Positions 1-9,412 of a stretch of DNA of 64,000 bases are shown one piece after another (the stretch's first letter is position 1; each line of letters opens with the position of its first letter). The notes beneath the pieces were generated by a model. It ran no database searches, was not told where the DNA came from, and was given only the letters and a program-made list of their open reading frames with translations. A program made the translations under genes and the position numbers. Origin of the DNA: Lycorma delicatula (taxonomy: Eukaryota; Arthropoda; Insecta; Hemiptera; Fulgoridae); contig NC_134465.1 of the NCBI RefSeq assembly GCF_047948215.1, positions 17,442,022 through 17,506,021 on the forward strand. The letters are read 5' to 3'.

Positions 1-105
1 AATAGATTTTAAATACGGATAAAACTGTTTTATCGGTATCCTTTCTCAGGTAGTCGTAACTTTGTTAGTAGCATAGATTCTATTTCCATTAATGATACCG
101 ATAAT
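1..105. other. Left flank, no gene seen
   Basis: AT-rich sequence with no open frame or recognised repeat. Bases 98-105 (CCGATAAT) are the left target-site duplication of the hAT copy that follows; the right partner is CCAACAAT at 7200-7207, matching at 6 of 8 bases. Confidence 0.5.
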
Positions 106-429
106 CAGTGGGGCGGCTCGCGTATAGGAACTGTGGAACTGCAGAATCCCCTATTTCGAGTTGATATTATCGATAAAATTTAATACGACTCCTTCTTTCT
201 TTAATAATTTCTTTATACTTGTACGATACATAATCCTTAAGTTTAATGTCGGTAACTATCCCCCGGTTTATGAAAAAGATACAAAAATCTTTTTATGGAA
301 CTCTGCGCTTCACAGTTCCAGCGGCGTAATGTTTGGCTGTTGTGCGCATGTGCACATAGGAAGCTGCGCTTGAGGCTGCGAGGGAGGAGGAACACTGCCG
401 CTCCCGCAGTGCAGACCCTGGCGTGTCGG

Positions 430-735
430 TGGAAGGTAGTTTTGTTAATCCGTGTGAGTATGGAACGTTCCTTGTTCGTTCCCTTTTCTAGTTTAGTCGG
501 CGGAAGGAGTATGAAAGCGGTTTAGTTTTTTTTTTTTTCAGTAGCGATCAGAAGATGGCGGTAAGCAAGGGCACTTTGATTGCCAAAAATACCCTGGAAG
601 GACGAGAGAGAAGTTTTTTTTTTTTTTTCTCCGCATGTGTGGAACTTCCTTGTTCGTTCACTTTTCTGGTTTAATCGTCGTAAGGAATATGAAAGCGGTT
701 TACTTGCTTTTTCAGTAGCAATCAGAGGATGGCGG
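430..735 (+). repeat. Internal tandem duplication in hAT copy 1
   Basis: The segment around 430-560 (GGTGGAAGGTAG..., ...GTAGCGATCAGAAGATGGCGG) is present again in diverged form at about 610-735 (GAAG, a T run, CTCCGCATGTGTGG..., ...GTAGCAATCAGAGGATGGCGG). The copy at 41722-42604 has this segment once. The junction lies at a T run next to GAGAGAAG, which resembles the normal GGAAGGTAG plus T run, so slippage or template switching between similar short motifs is likely. Confidence 0.75.
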
Positions 736-736
736 A
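724..736 (+). repeat. LINE target-site duplication, left copy
   Basis: AGAGGATGGCGGA occurs here and again at 6762-6774 directly after the LINE poly(A). The paralogous hAT copy has it once, uninterrupted, at 42152-42164. That confirms target-primed insertion and fixes the LINE 5' end at or near 737. Confidence 0.95.
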
Positions 737-1008
737 CCCCGACGGGGAGTCTTATTCTTTAAGACTTTGGGGGTTGGCGTCCCCACGGGCCTAGCCTCCG
801 CAGCTTTTCTTCCCACTATACAATGAGCTGCGGAACACTTTACATTTTACACATATACTACACCAAGAACACTACATAAATTACAACATACACACATACA
901 CAATTACACAACAACAACCTACACTGATATTTCTTACATTTACACTCGGTGGTGTTGCGACATCTTACGAAACGCAACCGTAACCCAAGGTGGGAACAAA
1001 TCGTGCCG

Positions 1009-2505
1009 ATGGGTGAATGGCTCTACGTAGTGAGTCTCGAACGATGTCCTCTGGGCACCAGGGCGAACCCAGTTGTATTTAGCTCTAGCTCCAGTACGCG
1101 TGCGCTCTGCTGGAGTGGTCCATTTTTCGCCGGTACTCGTGGGACCAAAATTTCAGTTCCAATAATAAACACTATGATGGTTGGTGGTCCATCTGAAAAA
1201 ACCACCAATTTAAGTCTTGCGAAGAGACCTCGATCAGCTTCGTCTGACGAGGATAAAAGTCCTACAAAAGAGAAAGAATCAAAATATAAAAATATTAGAT
1301 TCGTTGTTCTCAAAAATAGTCAGGAAGGTGGCTCCCTTCAAAAGGTCTCACCGTTTTTAATAAACAAAACCATAACAGGTGCAAGTGGCTCCCCGAAGAA
1401 TATCAGGAAATTACGCGACGGATCGATTCTGGTTGAAACATTCAACGATGAGCAGAGTCGATCTATCTTACGTCTCCGTAATATGGGTGGCATAAATATA
1501 AGCACAGAATGCCACAAAACGCTAAATACGAGCCGGGGTGTAATTTTTTGTAGAGACCTTCTGGATATAGATATCTCTGAAATAGTTGACGAGCTGTGCC
1601 ACCAAGATGTTGTTGAGGTGAAACGTATAATGAAACGGCAGAACGGAACAGAAGAACCGACACCGTCTCTTATACTAACATTCAGTCTCCCTGTTCCACC
1701 AGAAAAGATCAAAGTGGGTTACCTCTCGGTTCGGGTACGACCATTCATACCCAACCCACGGCGATGTTTCAGATGCCAAGGTTTTGGTCATACTACAACA
1801 TCTTGCACGAAAACTGAGATCTGTGCTCGATGTGGTAAAGAAGGTCACAACGACACTAACTGCGAAGAAAGTGAAAAATGTGCAAACTGCAGTGGTCCAC
1901 ATACAGCCCGCTCCCGAGATTGCCCAACTTTTAAAGAAGAAAAGGCAATTCTCAAAATCTGTACGGAGCAAAAACTATCTTTTCCGGCTGCACGTAGAGA
2001 ATATAAAAAGATAAACAACTCACGGAACCTGGTTAAACCAGACGTATCTTTTGCCACCGCTACAACTAAACAAATTCCTACAAATGCTAATAATCAGCAG
2101 TGCGGATCCTGCAATGAGCTTAAAAAACTTGTTCAGATGCTATCTGATCAAGTAGCTTCACTTACAGCCACTATCTCAGAGCTGACAAAAATGAATCAAA
2201 AGTCCTCCATCGCAGCTAGTGAATCAAACAGTATGATACATACGAAAGTTCCTATTCCCAAAATCGTACCGCCACGAATAGCGACTATCACAGCTGGCAG
2301 TAAGCCACCTAATAAGCTCCCCGTAAAGGGAACCCACGTAACTATCTCTTCTGGGATGTCAACTACAGCATCCCATTCAAATAAATCTCCTCCACCATCT
2401 CCTCATATACTGGAGGATATGGTTGAAGAACCACCCGACCCTAGGGCATCGGAGTTCTTTAAAATAAAAAATTCAAAAAAGAAAAACCGAATCACGTACA
2501 ACTAA
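1009..2505 (+). CDS. LINE ORF1, gag-like nucleic-acid-binding protein
   Basis: This encodes the ORF1 protein of the LINE, expected to bind the element RNA and form the ribonucleoprotein particle. From the first in-frame ATG (1009) it is 498 aa; a second candidate start is the ATG pair at 1174-1179 (residues 56-57). The frame is open further upstream to a GTG at 949. A lysine-rich, charged stretch lies at about residues 70-95 and an RRM-like region at about 97-220. Three zinc knuckles follow: CX2CX4HX4C at 253-266, CX2CX4HX4C at 272-285 and CX2CX3HX6C at 291-305. A short coiled-coil-like stretch is at about 371-397 and the C-terminus is Ser/Pro/Lys-rich. It ends with a single TAA, 48 nt and in frame before the ORF2 ATG. 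No disabling mutation is seen. The start choice is uncertain; the identity is not. Confidence 0.93.
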   Translation: MGEWLYVVSLERCPLGTRANPVVFSSSSSTRALCWSGPFFAGTRGTKISVPIINTMMVGGPSEKTTNLSLAKRPRSASSDEDKSPTKEKESKYKNIRFVVLKNSQEGGSLQKVSPFLINKTITGASGSPKNIRKLRDGSILVETFNDEQSRSILRLRNMGGINISTECHKTLNTSRGVIFCRDLLDIDISEIVDELCHQDVVEVKRIMKRQNGTEEPTPSLILTFSLPVPPEKIKVGYLSVRVRPFIPNPRRCFRCQGFGHTTTSCTKTEICARCGKEGHNDTNCEESEKCANCSGPHTARSRDCPTFKEEKAILKICTEQKLSFPAARREYKKINNSRNLVKPDVSFATATTKQIPTNANNQQCGSCNELKKLVQMLSDQVASLTATISELTKMNQKSSIAASESNSMIHTKVPIPKIVPPRIATITAGSKPPNKLPVKGTHVTISSGMSTTASHSNKSPPPSPHILEDMVEEPPDPRASEFFKIKNSKKKNRITYN

Positions 2506-2553
2506 TTTTTATATAGTTTCCGAAATTTATTTTTTTATTTGCTTTTTACACTT

Positions 2554-5500
2554 ATGAACATTATTCAGTGGAATGTTAGAGGTATTCGGTCCCGCATTGA
2601 AGATATTAGAGTACTGGCGCACACACATGATCCACTAATCATGTGTTTCCAGGAAACTCACCTCCTACAACATGACCGAATTACATTTAGAGGATACTTC
2701 TGCGAGAGATACGACTGCCTAGTAGACAGTAGGGAGAGTGGTGGAGTAGCGATTTTCATGAAGAATGGGGTGTCAGCTACAAGAATTCAACTAACCACTG
2801 TCATTCCTGCTATTGCAGTAAAGGTCACTATTCCCTTCAAATTGCATATCTGCAATCTGTATCTCTCACCGAACACTGTGTTCAGTGCTTTAGATGTCTC
2901 AAATCTCCTTACACAAATACCATCTCCATCGTTAATAGTAGGAGACTTCAATGCCCATCATATTTCCTGGGGCTCAACCTTCTGCTCCACTCGAGGAAAT
3001 ATGATAAACAGATTGAGACAAGATTTTGACCTTTGCCTACTGAATAATGGATCACACACATTTATGTCCTTATCAACTGGTGCTGTATCTAACCTTGATC
3101 TTTCCATATGCTCACCGAATGTACTCCCTCATTTTAATTGGTCGATTTGTGATGACTATCACGGCAGTGATCATAGACCAATTATTATTAGTTTCGGTGT
3201 AGACTGCGAGATTAAAAGAATGCCACGGAGATGGATTGTTGAAAAGGCAGATTGGAACGGATACTGTAAAGCATTCCAATCTCAGTATGACGATGGAGCG
3301 AACATCCTCGACCAATATTCTTCTTTTACGTCCATGATACTTAAGAATGCCAACAGATATATCCCACAAACATCGGGTAATCCTAGACGTCCTTTCGTTC
3401 CATGGTGGAACGATGAATGCAAAATTGCTATTAGGAATCGACGGCAGGCACTACGTAAATTTAATCGTAGGCCCACAACAGAACATCTAAATTTATACCG
3501 CAGGGCTAGAGCGGTGTGCCGTCGAGTATTCTTGGACGCTAAGAGGAATTCATGGACGAAATACGTGAGCACTATCTCACGCACTACTTCCACGTCTACT
3601 GTATGGAAGAAAATTCGTGCAATCTTCGGATCACCGAAACAATCTATTCTTGGTCTTATTGATGAAGGAGAACTCCTTTCATCATCCTCGGAAGTGGCAA
3701 ATAGTCTAGCAAAATCTTTCCGCTCGGTGTCTCTCACCTCATCATATAATAACGATTTTCAACGGTACAAGATACAAATGGAGGTGTTGTCGTTAAACAT
3801 TGGTGATTCGGTTGGTGAATTAAACACTCCATTCGTATTTAAAGAATTGTTACATGCACTTAAAAATTCACGGGACACTTCCCCTGGACCGGACAACATT
3901 CGCCTTTCCATGCTTTCACACCTTCCTAATTCGGCACTACAACAACTTTTGAATATTTTCAACGGTATATTCTCCGAACAAGTCTTCCCACCTGGCTGGT
4001 CAGAAGCATTTATTATACCAGTACTAAAACCTGGTAAAGACCAAACGAACCCCTCAAGCTATCGCCCTATTTCATTAACAAGCGTGTTGTGTAAAATAAT
4101 GGAGAGAATGGTAAACCGCAGACTTACATGGTACTTGGAGAAACATGGCTTTCTATCTCCAGAACAGTGTGGTTTTCGACAAGGACGATCTTCCATTGAC
4201 CATTTAGTGTCACTAGAAACAGCCATACAAAACGCTTTCCTCAATCGGCAACACCTCGTCGCTATCTTCTTTGATATAAAAAAGGCGTATGATACAGCCT
4301 GGCGACGTGGTATTCTTAACACTCTCCAAAAATGGGGAATCAAGGGCAATATGCTTGCTTTTATCCGGGGATTCATAAATCACCGAACGGCTCGTGTTCG
4401 TGTAGATGATTCGCTCTCAGATAGTGTCATCTTGGAGAATGGAGTGCCCCAAGGTAGTGTATTAAGTGCCACCTTATTTTCTGTAGCCATAAATGATATT
4501 ACCAAATGTGTTCAGGCTCCTGTCTCATGCTCTCTATTCGCTGACGACTTTGCTATCTACATTGCAAGCCGTTCGGCACCTACAGCAGAGAGACTACTGC
4601 AGAACACTATATATCACCTTGAAGCTTGGTCCAGGATTACTGGTTTCACATTTTCATCCGAAAAAACAAAATGTGTAGTTTTTTCTCGGCTACGAAATCC
4701 TTCTATTCCGCAAATTTTTCTGAACGGTGAGACTATTACTATCTCTAATTACGTTAAGTTTTTAGGTTTAATTTTTGATAGTCGTCTTACTTGGGTCAAA
4801 CATTTAAAAGAATTGAAAACAAAATGTTCCAAAATTTTAGATATGATGCGAGTCCTTACTAACACCAAGTGGGGAGCCGATAGATCATGTATGATATATT
4901 TTTACTATTCCTTTGTTCGCTCCCGTTTAGATTACGGTTGTGTGGCCTACTCATCAGCTCGTCAAACCGTGCTTAAAATGCTGGATAGTGTACATCATGC
5001 TTTCCTTCGGCTTGCTACAGGCGCGTTTAGATCAAGTCCTGTCGCAAGCTTACTTGTAGACTGTGGTGAACCATCACTTTGGGATAGACGAGACCAGCTC
5101 TTATTATCTTATTTTGCTCGTCTCAGAGGACAGCCAAATCACCCGGTTCTTGAGTCAGTCCTTAAAAATCCTAATCTAGGAAAGTATGAGGATCATCCAC
5201 GTCGTACTGCACCTGTAGGTATCCGTACCTGGCGTCTGCTGCAGCATATAAATGTTGACACACCGTCATTCTTTCCTATGTACCCTTGCTCATATCCTCC
5301 ATGGGGAATAAACCTCATAAATTTTAATTTTGACCTGACTACATGTAATAAACAATCAACACCATCTATCGTCTTTCAGCAGATGTTTCAGTGTGTTCTC
5401 TCCAAGGCGAAACCAGACGCGGTTGTATACACTGATGGATCGAAACAAAACGATACGGTTGGGTGTGCTTTTGTTGTCAATGAGAGAACTTATATGTTTG

Positions 5501-6222
5501 GTCTCCCCAGTATTACGAGTGTGTTTACCGCTGAACTATATGCTATAAATAAGGCTCTAAACATCATTAACCCTAAATATAGAAAAATTCTTATTTGCAG
5601 TGACTCGTGTAGTGCTCTCCAAGCCTTAAAGAACTTTTATTCCAAACATCCTATCGTCATTGAAATTTACAACGCAATCGCTGAGTTGAATAATCGCAAC
5701 ACAGAATTAAGTTTTTGCTGGGTCCCTAGCCACGTAGGGATTCCAGGTAATGAACATGCAGATTCCGCTGCCAAAGAAGCATGTAACCAGCCTCCTTTCA
5801 CCACCCGAGTTGCTACTTCTGATTTCATTAACTATGTAAAACAATTATTAAGAACAAGGTGGCAAGGTGATTGGACAGCTACTGTTGATAATAAACTCCG
5901 TCAGATTAAAGATTCTGTGATACCATGGAACTCCTCATACAGAAAACCCCGGCGTGAGGAAGTAGTACTCTGTCGATTGCGGATAGGACACACGAGAGTC
6001 ACACACGAGTACCTGTTTACAAGAGGACAACCACCTCTATGCGCAAGATGCAACTGCCGCGTGACTGTGCGCCACATACTCGTGGACTGCATATGTTATG
6101 CGGCATTGCGTCGTAAATTTAAAATTCCTAGTAACATCCGTGGTATCTTGCGTGACGATAAGGAGGTTTTAAACCGCATGTTTATATTTTTACGTAGTAT
6201 AGGGTTAATGCAAAAAATTTAA
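2554..6222 (+). CDS. LINE ORF2, APE endonuclease, reverse transcriptase and RNase H polyprotein
   Basis: This 1,222-aa protein nicks target DNA, copies the element RNA and is expected to remove RNA from the hybrid. The apurinic-type endonuclease (1-215) shows N7, E34, the GDFN motif with D131 and N133, and S205-D206-H207. The reverse transcriptase (about 450-720) has SPGPD, YRPISL, GFRQGRS, FDIKKAYD with D574, GVPQGSVLS and FADD with D664/D665. The RNase H region has YTDGS with D961, E994, D1017, and PSHVG...HAD with D1070. A C-terminal Cys/His cluster (about 1163-1185, CARC...VRHILVDC) follows. I start at the ATG at 2554, where the endonuclease begins (MNIIQWNVRG). The frame is open back to the ORF1 stop, so readthrough or reinitiation could feed it. 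No stop or frameshift is seen. Confidence 0.96.
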   Translation: MNIIQWNVRGIRSRIEDIRVLAHTHDPLIMCFQETHLLQHDRITFRGYFCERYDCLVDSRESGGVAIFMKNGVSATRIQLTTVIPAIAVKVTIPFKLHICNLYLSPNTVFSALDVSNLLTQIPSPSLIVGDFNAHHISWGSTFCSTRGNMINRLRQDFDLCLLNNGSHTFMSLSTGAVSNLDLSICSPNVLPHFNWSICDDYHGSDHRPIIISFGVDCEIKRMPRRWIVEKADWNGYCKAFQSQYDDGANILDQYSSFTSMILKNANRYIPQTSGNPRRPFVPWWNDECKIAIRNRRQALRKFNRRPTTEHLNLYRRARAVCRRVFLDAKRNSWTKYVSTISRTTSTSTVWKKIRAIFGSPKQSILGLIDEGELLSSSSEVANSLAKSFRSVSLTSSYNNDFQRYKIQMEVLSLNIGDSVGELNTPFVFKELLHALKNSRDTSPGPDNIRLSMLSHLPNSALQQLLNIFNGIFSEQVFPPGWSEAFIIPVLKPGKDQTNPSSYRPISLTSVLCKIMERMVNRRLTWYLEKHGFLSPEQCGFRQGRSSIDHLVSLETAIQNAFLNRQHLVAIFFDIKKAYDTAWRRGILNTLQKWGIKGNMLAFIRGFINHRTARVRVDDSLSDSVILENGVPQGSVLSATLFSVAINDITKCVQAPVSCSLFADDFAIYIASRSAPTAERLLQNTIYHLEAWSRITGFTFSSEKTKCVVFSRLRNPSIPQIFLNGETITISNYVKFLGLIFDSRLTWVKHLKELKTKCSKILDMMRVLTNTKWGADRSCMIYFYYSFVRSRLDYGCVAYSSARQTVLKMLDSVHHAFLRLATGAFRSSPVASLLVDCGEPSLWDRRDQLLLSYFARLRGQPNHPVLESVLKNPNLGKYEDHPRRTAPVGIRTWRLLQHINVDTPSFFPMYPCSYPPWGINLINFNFDLTTCNKQSTPSIVFQQMFQCVLSKAKPDAVVYTDGSKQNDTVGCAFVVNERTYMFGLPSITSVFTAELYAINKALNIINPKYRKILICSDSCSALQALKNFYSKHPIVIEIYNAIAELNNRNTELSFCWVPSHVGIPGNEHADSAAKEACNQPPFTTRVATSDFINYVKQLLRTRWQGDWTATVDNKLRQIKDSVIPWNSSYRKPRREEVVLCRLRIGHTRVTHEYLFTRGQPPLCARCNCRVTVRHILVDCICYAALRRKFKIPSNIRGILRDDKEVLNRMFIFLRSIGLMQKI

Positions 6223-6274
6223 TAAGTATGTATTCTTTAGTAATTGTATGTATTGTCCTATGTATTGTTTTGTT

Positions 6275-6310
6275 ATCCGAGTAGGGAGCCTTTTACACTC
6301 CCTATCGGAT
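6275..6310 (+). other. LINE 3' UTR stem-loop 1
   Basis: ATCCGAGTAGGGAG (6275-6288) pairs with CTCCCTATCGGAT (6298-6310), with one bulged G, around the loop CCTTTTACA. The same loop tops a second stem at 6561-6594 with different paired bases. This is a possible recognition structure for the element's reverse transcriptase. Confidence 0.8.
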
Positions 6311-6403
6311 TTTTTTGTTTTTTTTTGTATGTTTTTTAAATTCGTCTGTGATATTAGTTATAAGATTGTTGTGATATTAGTTTTAAGTTTTATCTCCTTT
6401 TTT

Positions 6404-6540
6404 AGTTTTAAGTTTTATTTATTTTTAATGATAGTTTTTAACATAGTTTTAAGTTTTATTTATTTTTAATGTGATAGTTTTTAACATAGCTTTAAGTTTT
6501 ATTTATTTTTAATGTGATAGTTTTTAACAGAGTTTTAAGT
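6404..6540 (+). repeat. Tandem ~43-bp repeats in LINE 3' UTR
   Basis: Three near-identical AT-rich units occur at 6404-6444 (41 bp), 6445-6487 (43 bp) and 6488-6530 (43 bp), with a partial unit before (about 6379-6403) and after (6531-6540). Each starts AGTTTTAAGTTTTATTTATT. They separate the two stem-loops. Confidence 0.9.
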
Positions 6541-6560
6541 TACATATTAGTGTTTTTGTT

Positions 6561-6594
6561 ATCCGAGAATGGGCCTTTTACACCCATTCCGGAT
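6561..6594 (+). other. LINE 3' UTR stem-loop 2
   Basis: ATCCGAGAATGGG (6561-6573) pairs with CCCATTCCGGAT (6583-6594) around the loop CCTTTTACA, identical to stem-loop 1. The stem bases differ from stem-loop 1 on both sides in a compensated way. Confidence 0.8.
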
Positions 6595-6652
6595 TTTGTT
6601 TCTGTGATAGTAGTTTTAAGTTTTAATTTTATCTAAAAACCTAAAATTATTT

Positions 6653-6728
6653 TTATTTATTTATTTATGTATTTATTTATCTATTTATTTATTTTCCGGG
6701 CGATGATAACGTTCAACCGTTTTTCGCC

Positions 6729-6731
<3 letters not shown>
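6653..6731 (+). other. LINE 3' end: TTTA repeat and terminal hairpin
   Basis: A TTTA-type microsatellite (about 6653-6694) is followed by GGGCGA (6698-6703) pairing with TCGCCC (6724-6729), with an inner AACG/CGTT pairing, just before the poly(A). It could mark the 3' end for reverse transcription. Confidence 0.55.
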
Positions 6732-6761
<30 letters not shown>

Positions 6762-6767
<6 letters not shown>

Positions 6768-6774
6768 TGGCGGA
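6762..6774 (+). repeat. LINE target-site duplication, right copy
   Basis: AGAGGATGGCGGA, identical to 724-736. The hAT body resumes directly with AAGCAAGGGCTC. Confidence 0.95.
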
Positions 6775-7207
6775 AAGCAAGGGCTCTTTGACAGATCTGT
6801 CCAAAACACGCTGGAAGAGCGAAAGATAATTAGTAAAAATAAATTATGTATTTGTTTCTGTGTACATAGAATTTTAAATTAAGCACCGTTAGATTACAGT
6901 GTTTTTAAGCGGACATTTTATTAAATTATTATGTAATAATTCTAAAAAATATTTTCTGTATTGACATTTTATTATTTATTCGGTTAAACCGAGTACGGGT
7001 TTTAAGCGCATTTTGTACCGTATTCTTAAATGTTATAAAGCGTAGAATTAGATTATTATCCTGCTTCCGGCTATTCTATTTGATTCATTTTTTCGGTTCT
7101 TTTATTTTACAGAAAACTTTAACCGCGGCCTTGAAAAGACCCAGAAAAATTTTTTTCTGGAGCAGCACTCCCACTTATTTTAGCTACGAGCCGTCACTGC
7201 CAACAAT

Positions 7208-7890
7208 AATTCTGTCGCCCGTAGAATAAAATTTAGTTTTTATTAGATAACTTATTCTTATACGGTTTGATTTCGTTTTCAACAAAATCAACCTTAATAA
7301 AATATTATAATTTATACTATATATAATATTACAATTGAAGAATCTTAATAAAACACCAAGAAATGATTTTCTCATAGCAAATCAGAAAATTGAAGTACGG
7401 TGTATTGTTTCTAGTAATTTTAAAGCGGGATAAATATTCTTTACTTAACTATCAATACAGAAGTGTACGGTTCAATTTTCGAAGAATTCTATTCTCAGCA
7501 AAGAGATCGTGAAAAAATTACGAATCTTTCCAAAAATAAACGATTCACCTAACGCATTCATGTGACTTTTTCAAAAGAATGAATCTGTTACACGAAAGCC
7601 TTCGCATTCCCCCGATTTGTGAAGTATTGGTTTTTTCTTTGGAGTTATTTGAAGAATAGCAGAGTTTAGAATGAAATCCGCAAACTATTGTGAATTGAAG
7701 GCGAACATTCAACAAGAAATCAAGGCATTGACAACAACTTTTTGCGTCAGGTGACAATCGATATGACCATTCGAGTATAAACGTTTATCGCTGCACAGAG
7801 AATTTCGAACATCTTTTGTAAAAATATATAAAGTTTTGCTAAATAAAAAATTTAATTTATTTACCTTTTTCATTTTTTAAATTCATTCAT
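7208..7890. other. AT-rich stretch, no gene seen
   Basis: Unique-looking AT-rich DNA with only short frames that are not conserved elsewhere in the window. No recognised repeat or coding signature. Confidence 0.4.
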
Positions 7891-7904
7891 AAAGTGTAAA
7901 GTGT

Positions 7905-8534
7905 AGAAATAACAAAGATGGACCAGTAAATGTGAAAATAGGAGGAGAAAAGATTATGGAGGTAGAAGAATTTTGTTATTTGCGAAGTAAAATTACTAAA
8001 GATGGACGAAGCAGGAGCGATATAAAATGCCGAATAGCACAAGCTAAACGAGCCTTCAGTAAGAAATATAATTTGTTTACATCAAAAATTAATTTAAATG
8101 TCAGGAAAAGATTTTTGAAAGTGTATGTTTGGAGTGTCGCTTTATATGGAAGTGAAACTTTGACGATCGGAGTATCTGAGAAGAAAAGATTAGAAGCTTT
8201 TGAAATGTGGTGCTATAGGAGAATGTTAAAAATCAGATGGGTGGATAAAGTGACAAATGAAGAGGTATTGCGGCAAATAGATGAAGAAAGAAGCGTTTGG
8301 AAAAATATAGTTAAAAGAAGAGACAGACTTATAGGCCACATACTAAGGCATCCTGGAATAGTCGCTTTAATATTGGAAGGACAGGTAGAAGGGAAAAATT
8401 GTGTAGGCAGGCCACGTTTGGAGTATGTAAAACAAATTGTTGGGGATGTAGGATGTAGAGGGTATACTGAAATGAAACGACTAGCACTAGATAGGGAATC
8501 TTGGAGAGCTGCATCAAACCAGTCAAATGACTGA
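7905..8534 (+). pseudogene. RTE-like LINE, C-terminal reverse-transcriptase fragment
   Basis: A 5'-truncated LINE. The frame is open from about 7905 to the TGA at 8532-8534 (about 209 codons) and matches the thumb and C-terminal tail found in many RTE-like (CFDP2-like) reverse transcriptases: EEFCYLRSKITKDGRS, KRFLKVYVWSVALYGSET, RLEAFEMWCYRRML, VTNEEVLRQIDEE, RRDRLIGHILRH, GRPRLEYVKQIV. The catalytic core is missing. The frame has no stop, so the truncation probably occurred on insertion rather than by decay. AAAGTGTAA at 7891-7899 and 8549-8557 may be the TSD (9 bp). Related copies lie at 16915-17945 (minus) and 32585-33027 (plus). RTE assignment is by recall of the motif pattern. Confidence 0.85.
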
Positions 8535-8557
8535 AGACAAAAAAACAGAAAGTGTAA

Positions 8558-9400
8558 CATGTAACATTTAGCCTGTAGCAGTTCAGATTTAAGTTGCTTA
8601 TCCGGTAATAAAAATTAAAATAAATAAACGTATAAAAATATACATACAACAAAATGCCACAGTCTACCGTTCGAATTGAAGACATAAGTCGGTTAAAGAT
8701 TAATAAAGAATATTGAAAAAAAATAAATCTTTTTAATTTTTCTTTTTAGGAAATCAAATTACTGAAAATACAATTTATTTTCCCTGTAATATAATTATTA
8801 ATATTTCAATTCTGAAATAAAAATCAACATAAGGAAATCTTATAAAAAACTCTTGATACCTTACTCAGAATTCCAATTTAAAGCTTCTACTGACGGAAAG
8901 TCAATTTTGCAAAAGGAAATGACTGAAATCGCTTAATCGATATTCTCCAACATTTTGTCACTCGTTTAATCTTTAAAAGAGAAAATGTAGATGTACGCAT
9001 ATTAATACGTAAAACTTTTATAAAGATATTTTTTATCCCTAAAAGAAAGCTTAAAATATTTCAACGTATTTTTCGTAAAGAGTAAAACGTTAGGTGGAAA
9101 AAATGCAGTTTAAATATCAAAATATTGAATTAATTCCACAAAACGTAAACAATTCTTTTTTCTTTTATAAACTATTTTTTTTTTTTTAATACAAAATAAC
9201 ATTAACAACTAATACCAAATTATCATTAATAATACATATATACAGGAGAACATAAATTATTCAGCCAATTTATAGGGGTTAATAAAAAAACGAGCCAAAT
9301 AATATTGTGCGTGTGTTGATTTTTTTCAAATATTAGTGTAGGTACTAGAGTTAATGATGATTTTGAATGAACGCGCCGGCGTGATGTAACGACAGGGGGA
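8558..9400. other. AT-rich stretch, no gene seen
   Basis: No long frame and no recognised repeat. Short A/T runs only. Confidence 0.4.
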
Positions 9401-9412
9401 TCATCAGTTGAG

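Larger units (their letters stand above)
737..6761 (+). mobile_element. Full-length, apparently intact I-clade LINE
   Basis: This is a 6,025-bp non-LTR retrotransposon. It has a GC-rich 5' end (CCCCGACGGGGAGTC...), a 5' UTR of about 270 bp, a gag-like ORF1, an ORF2 with endonuclease, reverse transcriptase and RNase H, a 3' UTR of about 500 bp, and a 30-nt poly(A) (6732-6761). A perfect 13-bp TSD flanks it. The two-ORF layout with a C-terminal RNase H and a zinc motif after it fits the I clade or close relatives such as Nimb. Both ORFs are free of stops and frameshifts and all catalytic motifs I checked are present, so the copy looks young and possibly competent. It sits inside a hAT copy. Confidence 0.95.
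106..7199 (+). mobile_element. Non-autonomous hAT-type element, copy 1 (split by a LINE)
   Basis: The left end reads CAGTGGGGCGGCTCGCGTAT and the right end is the imperfect inverted repeat ...TACGAGCCGTCACTG. Imperfect 8-bp duplications flank it (98-105 and 7200-7207). The TIR style beginning CAGTGG and the 8-bp TSD are typical of hAT transposons. The body matches the copy at 41722-42604 (883 bp) closely, after removing the 6.0-kb LINE inserted at 737-6761. No transposase frame is present, so it would depend on a hAT transposase supplied elsewhere. Short ATG frames inside it are not conserved between copies. The classification rests on TIR and TSD only. Confidence 0.8.

Noticed and set aside
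6404..6540. Short direct repeats as a CRISPR array
   Set aside because: The repeats are contiguous without spacers and lie in a LINE 3' UTR; the genome is eukaryotic.
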